Assembly (NCBI RefSeq): GCF_030386795.1
Contig: NZ_JANUQM010000010.1
Span: 62,001 to 126,000 of the forward strand
DNA from: Streptomyces sp. S.PNR 29
GTDB lineage: Bacteria > Actinomycetota > Actinomycetes > Streptomycetales > Streptomycetaceae
Reading direction: 5' to 3'
Length of the DNA: 64,000 bases
The notes below the pieces were generated by a model that was not told the DNA's origin, did not search any database, and worked only from the letters and a program-made list of their open reading frames with translations. Made by a program: the position numbers and the translations under genes. Positions 61,543-64,000 of the stretch are shown in pieces; the stretch's first letter is position 1, and each line of letters starts with the position of its first letter.

Positions 61543-63690
61543 TCATGAACCGCCCCCCAACAGTCCCGCCGCCCGCGCCCACCGGTACTTCGCCCCGAGC
61601 ACGGCCACCGGCTTCTCGGTCGTGTACGGGTACGCCACGACCCCCCGCTCGTACAGGTACTGGCAGGCCTCCTCGACCTCGACGTCGCCCGCGAGTGACG
61701 CCACCACCGGCTTTTCGATCCCCCGCTCCCGGAACTCGGCCACCACGCGCGCGGTGAGCTCGGCGAAGACCATGGGAGGCGTGACGATGGTGTGCCAGTA
61801 GCCGAGGACGAGCGCGTGGATGCGCGGGTCCTCAAGGCCGAGCCGGATCGTCGCCTCGTACGTCGACGGCGGCTCGCCCCCGGTGATGTCCACCGGGTTG
61901 CCCGCGGCCCCGAAGGGCGGGATGAACTTCCTGAAGGACTCGTCCAGGTCCGGCGGGATCTCCATCAGCGACAACCCGTTGTCGGTCACCGCGTCCGACA
62001 GGAGGACACCGCTGCCGCCCGCGCCCGTGATGATCACGACATTGTCGCCCTGAGGAGTCGGAAGCACCGGCAACGCGCGCGCGTACTCCAGCATCTCGTT
62101 CAGCCCGGGGGCCCGGATGACACCGGCCTGCTTCAGGATGTCGTCGTACACGGCGTCGTCCCCGGCCAGCGCACCGGTGTGCGAACCCGCGGCCTTCGCG
62201 CCCGCCGCCGTACGCCCCGCCTTCAGAACCACGACCGGCTTCTTGGGCACGGTCTCCCGCGCCGCCTCCACGAAGGCACGCCCGTCCTTCAGGTCCTCCA
62301 GATGCATGGCGATGCACTCGGTGTGCGGGTCCTCCCCGAACCAGGTCAGCAGGTCGTCCTCGTCCAGGTCCGACTTGTTGCCGAGGCCCACGATCGCCGA
62401 CACACCCGTCTTCGTGGTGCGCGCGAAGCCCAGGATGGCCATCCCGATGCCACCGGACTGCGAGGTCAGCGCCACCCCGCCCTTGACGTCGTACGGCGTG
62501 CAGAACGTGGCGCACAGGTCCTGCCACGTCGAGTAGTAGCCGTAGATGTTCGGCCCCAGCAGCCGGATGCCGTGCCGCTCGGCGATCGCCACGATCTCCG
62601 CCTGGAGTTCGTGCTCGCCGGTCTCCGCGAAGCCGGAGGGGATCAGCACGGCGTTCGGGATCTTCTTGCGTCCCACCTCCTCCAGGGCCGAGGCCACGAA
62701 CTTGGCGGGGATCGCGAAGACCGCCACATCCACCTCACCGGGGACGTCGGTGACACTCTTGTACGCCTTGCGGCCCAGAATGTCATCGGCCTTTGGGTTC
62801 ACCGGGTGGATCTCCCCGGAGAAGCCGCCGTCGACGAGGTTGCGCATCACCGAGTTGCCGATCTTGCCCTGTTCGTTGGAGGCACCGATCACGGCGACCG
62901 AGGCGGGCTGCATCAGGCGGCGCATCGAGGTGAGGATCTCCTCGCGCGTGTAGCGCCTGCGCTCCTTGGGAGCCTCGGTGGAGAGGATCACCCGGATGTC
63001 GGCCGCCACCGCCCCCTCCGCGGTGGCGATCACCGGGTTGAGGTCCACCTCGGCTATCTCCGGGAAGTCCGCCACCAGTTGGGACACCCGGCGGATCTGC
63101 TCGGCGATCGCCCACCGGTCCACGCCGGCCTGCCCGCGCACCCCGTGCAGGATCTCCGCCGACCGGATCGAGTCCAGCATCGACAGCGCCTCGTCGGCGT
63201 CCACGGGCGCGAGCCGGAACGTGACGTCCTTGAGCACCTCGACGAGAACCCCGCCGAGCCCGAAGGCCACGACCTTCCCGAACGTCGGGTCCGTGACCGC
63301 GCCGACGATGACCTCCTGTCCCTTGGGGAGCAGCTCCTGCACCTGTACGCCCTCGATGCGGGCTTCGGGGTCGTACGCGCGCGCGTTCTTGATGATCTGG
63401 CAGAACGCGGCCCGTACGTCGGTGGCGCCCTCGACCCCGACGACCACTCCGCCGGCGTCGGTCTTGTGCAGGATGTCCGGGGAGACGATCTTCATCACGA
63501 CGGGCCCGCCGAAGCGCGCCGCGTACGCCACGGCCTCGTCGACGTCGGTCGCCAGTTCCTCGCCCGGTACGGCGATCCCGTACGCGTCGGCGAGCACCTT
63601 GCCCTCGGGCGCGGTCAGCGCACACCGCCCCTCGGCCCGCACGGAGTCGAGGAGGGCGCGCACCCTCAGCACCCGGTCTTCCGCCATCAC
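61543..63690 (-). CDS. ADP-forming acyl-CoA synthetase (acetate-CoA ligase family)
   Basis: About 715 residues; starts at GTG 63690 or the adjacent ATG 63687. The ATP-grasp domain is first (residues ~25-240, with GGPVVMKIVSPDILHKTDAGG and EVDLNPVI), then a CoA-binding Rossmann domain (SVAVIGASNEQGKIG) and the two succinyl-CoA-synthetase-like ligase domains with the phospho-His motif GSHTGALAGDD. Many single-chain enzymes have the order alpha then beta; here it is beta then alpha. It makes or uses an acyl-CoA thioester with ATP/ADP. Next to an OFA transporter and a CoA-transferase it may activate oxalate or keep the formyl/oxalyl-CoA pool charged. Confidence 0.9.
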   Translation of the reverse strand: MMAEDRVLRVRALLDSVRAEGRCALTAPEGKVLADAYGIAVPGEELATDVDEAVAYAARFGGPVVMKIVSPDILHKTDAGGVVVGVEGATDVRAAFCQIIKNARAYDPEARIEGVQVQELLPKGQEVIVGAVTDPTFGKVVAFGLGGVLVEVLKDVTFRLAPVDADEALSMLDSIRSAEILHGVRGQAGVDRWAIAEQIRRVSQLVADFPEIAEVDLNPVIATAEGAVAADIRVILSTEAPKERRRYTREEILTSMRRLMQPASVAVIGASNEQGKIGNSVMRNLVDGGFSGEIHPVNPKADDILGRKAYKSVTDVPGEVDVAVFAIPAKFVASALEEVGRKKIPNAVLIPSGFAETGEHELQAEIVAIAERHGIRLLGPNIYGYYSTWQDLCATFCTPYDVKGGVALTSQSGGIGMAILGFARTTKTGVSAIVGLGNKSDLDEDDLLTWFGEDPHTECIAMHLEDLKDGRAFVEAARETVPKKPVVVLKAGRTAAGAKAAGSHTGALAGDDAVYDDILKQAGVIRAPGLNEMLEYARALPVLPTPQGDNVVIITGAGGSGVLLSDAVTDNGLSLMEIPPDLDESFRKFIPPFGAAGNPVDITGGEPPSTYEATIRLGLEDPRIHALVLGYWHTIVTPPMVFAELTARVVAEFRERGIEKPVVASLAGDVEVEEACQYLYERGVVAYPYTTEKPVAVLGAKYRWARAAGLLGGGS

Positions 63691-63691
63691 G

Positions 63692-64000
63692 TCAGATCAC
63701 TCCGTTCGACTTGAGCAGGCGCAGCTCCTCGTCACCGAGGCCCAGCTCGCCGATGTAGACCTCTTCGTTGTGCTCGCCGAGCAGCGGTGAACTGCTCACC
63801 TCGACGGGGGAGTCGGAGAGCTTGAGCGGACTGCCCACGGTCACGAACTCGCCCCGCTCCGGGTGCGGTACACGGACCACCATCTCGTTGGCGGCCAGTG
63901 ACCGGTCCTCGATGATCTCCTTGGTGGACAGGATCGGCCCGCACGGGATGTTGTGGGCGTTGAGCCGCTCCAGCACCTCCCACTTGGGGAGCGTCGAGGA
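63692..64000 (-). CDS. CoA-transferase family III, formyl-CoA transferase-like (C-terminal part)
   Basis: Only the last ~100 codons are in the window; the gene continues beyond 64000. The visible part reads LPKWEVLERLNAHNIPCGPI, STKEIIEDRSLAANEMVVRV, PHPERGEFVTVGSPLKLSDSP and ends GEHNEEVYIGELG. It is the typical C-terminus of CaiB/BaiF-type transferases, closest in feel to formyl-CoA:oxalate CoA-transferase (Frc). Ends 1 bp before the synthetase start, so clearly one operon: CoA-transferase, synthetase, transporter. Confidence 0.85.
   Translation of the reverse strand, partial: SSTLPKWEVLERLNAHNIPCGPILSTKEIIEDRSLAANEMVVRVPHPERGEFVTVGSPLKLSDSPVEVSSSPLLGEHNEEVYIGELGLGDEELRLLKSNGVI

Overview
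The window is high-GC DNA with strong third-position G/C bias and frequent GTG starts. Start/stop overlaps of the ATGA or GTGA type and GC-rich hairpin terminators without T-tracts are also common. Together with gene families such as DUF574 methyltransferases, DUF5753 regulators, CebR-type operators and CBM2-bearing secreted cellulases, this points to a Streptomyces chromosome arm. I see no tRNA, rRNA, insertion sequence, prophage or CRISPR array.

Layout, left to right. (1) 0-5.7 kb: a 5'-truncated repeat-rich membrane-anchored protein, an aminotransferase-fold protein containing no lysine, an NAPE-PLD-like metallo-hydrolase, a DedA protein and a second metallo-hydrolase. (2) 5.7-15.5 kb: a membrane-anchored alkaline-phosphatase-fold protein, a coupled MoxR ATPase / VWA-metallopeptidase pair, OsmC, a CorA-like membrane protein, a glycerophosphodiesterase and an orphan DnaK. 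(3) 15.5-20 kb: small regulators and methyltransferases, plus pterin dehydratase. (4) 20-32 kb: a polysaccharide-degradation island with a PL11 rhamnogalacturonan lyase and four CBM2 enzymes (GH74, GH48, GH5, GH6). CebR-type boxes sit in the GH48/GH5 divergent promoter and a different LacI-type palindrome sits before GH74. The GH5 enzyme looks internally deleted. (5) 32-42 kb: ordinary metabolic genes (methyltransferase, SDR, AKR, acyl-CoA ligase, LysR/symporter pair, DUF4185, MarR/oxidoreductase pair). (6) 42-52 kb: an NAD-linked formate dehydrogenase operon with a split catalytic subunit, FdhD, a decayed ketopantoate-reductase-like leader gene, an OFA transporter with its small subunit, a KAS III enzyme, a GntR regulator and a thioesterase. 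(7) 52-60 kb: a ROK regulator followed by a sugar ABC importer, a Gfo/Idh/MocA dehydrogenase and a TIM-barrel isomerase. (8) 60-64 kb: an OFA-type transporter with a remnant of a second copy, an ADP-forming acyl-CoA synthetase and the end of a formyl-CoA-transferase-like gene.

How the parts work together. The 20-32 kb island gives endo-, exo- and processive attack on cellulose and xyloglucan, probably switched on by cello-oligosaccharides. The 42-50 kb and 60-64 kb blocks fit one route: oxalate uptake, CoA transfer, decarboxylation (gene not in the window) to formate, then formate oxidation to CO2 with NADH formation. A shared TGT-N2-ACA motif upstream of the formate dehydrogenase operon and of the GntR gene suggests this regulator controls the route.

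The observations I would look at first are the lysine-less aminotransferase, the internal deletion in the GH5 enzyme, and the decayed reductase whose compensating frameshifts keep a translationally coupled reading frame into formate dehydrogenase. After those come the duplicated metallopeptidase domain in the VWA protein and the tiny transporter subunit gene overlapping its partner.
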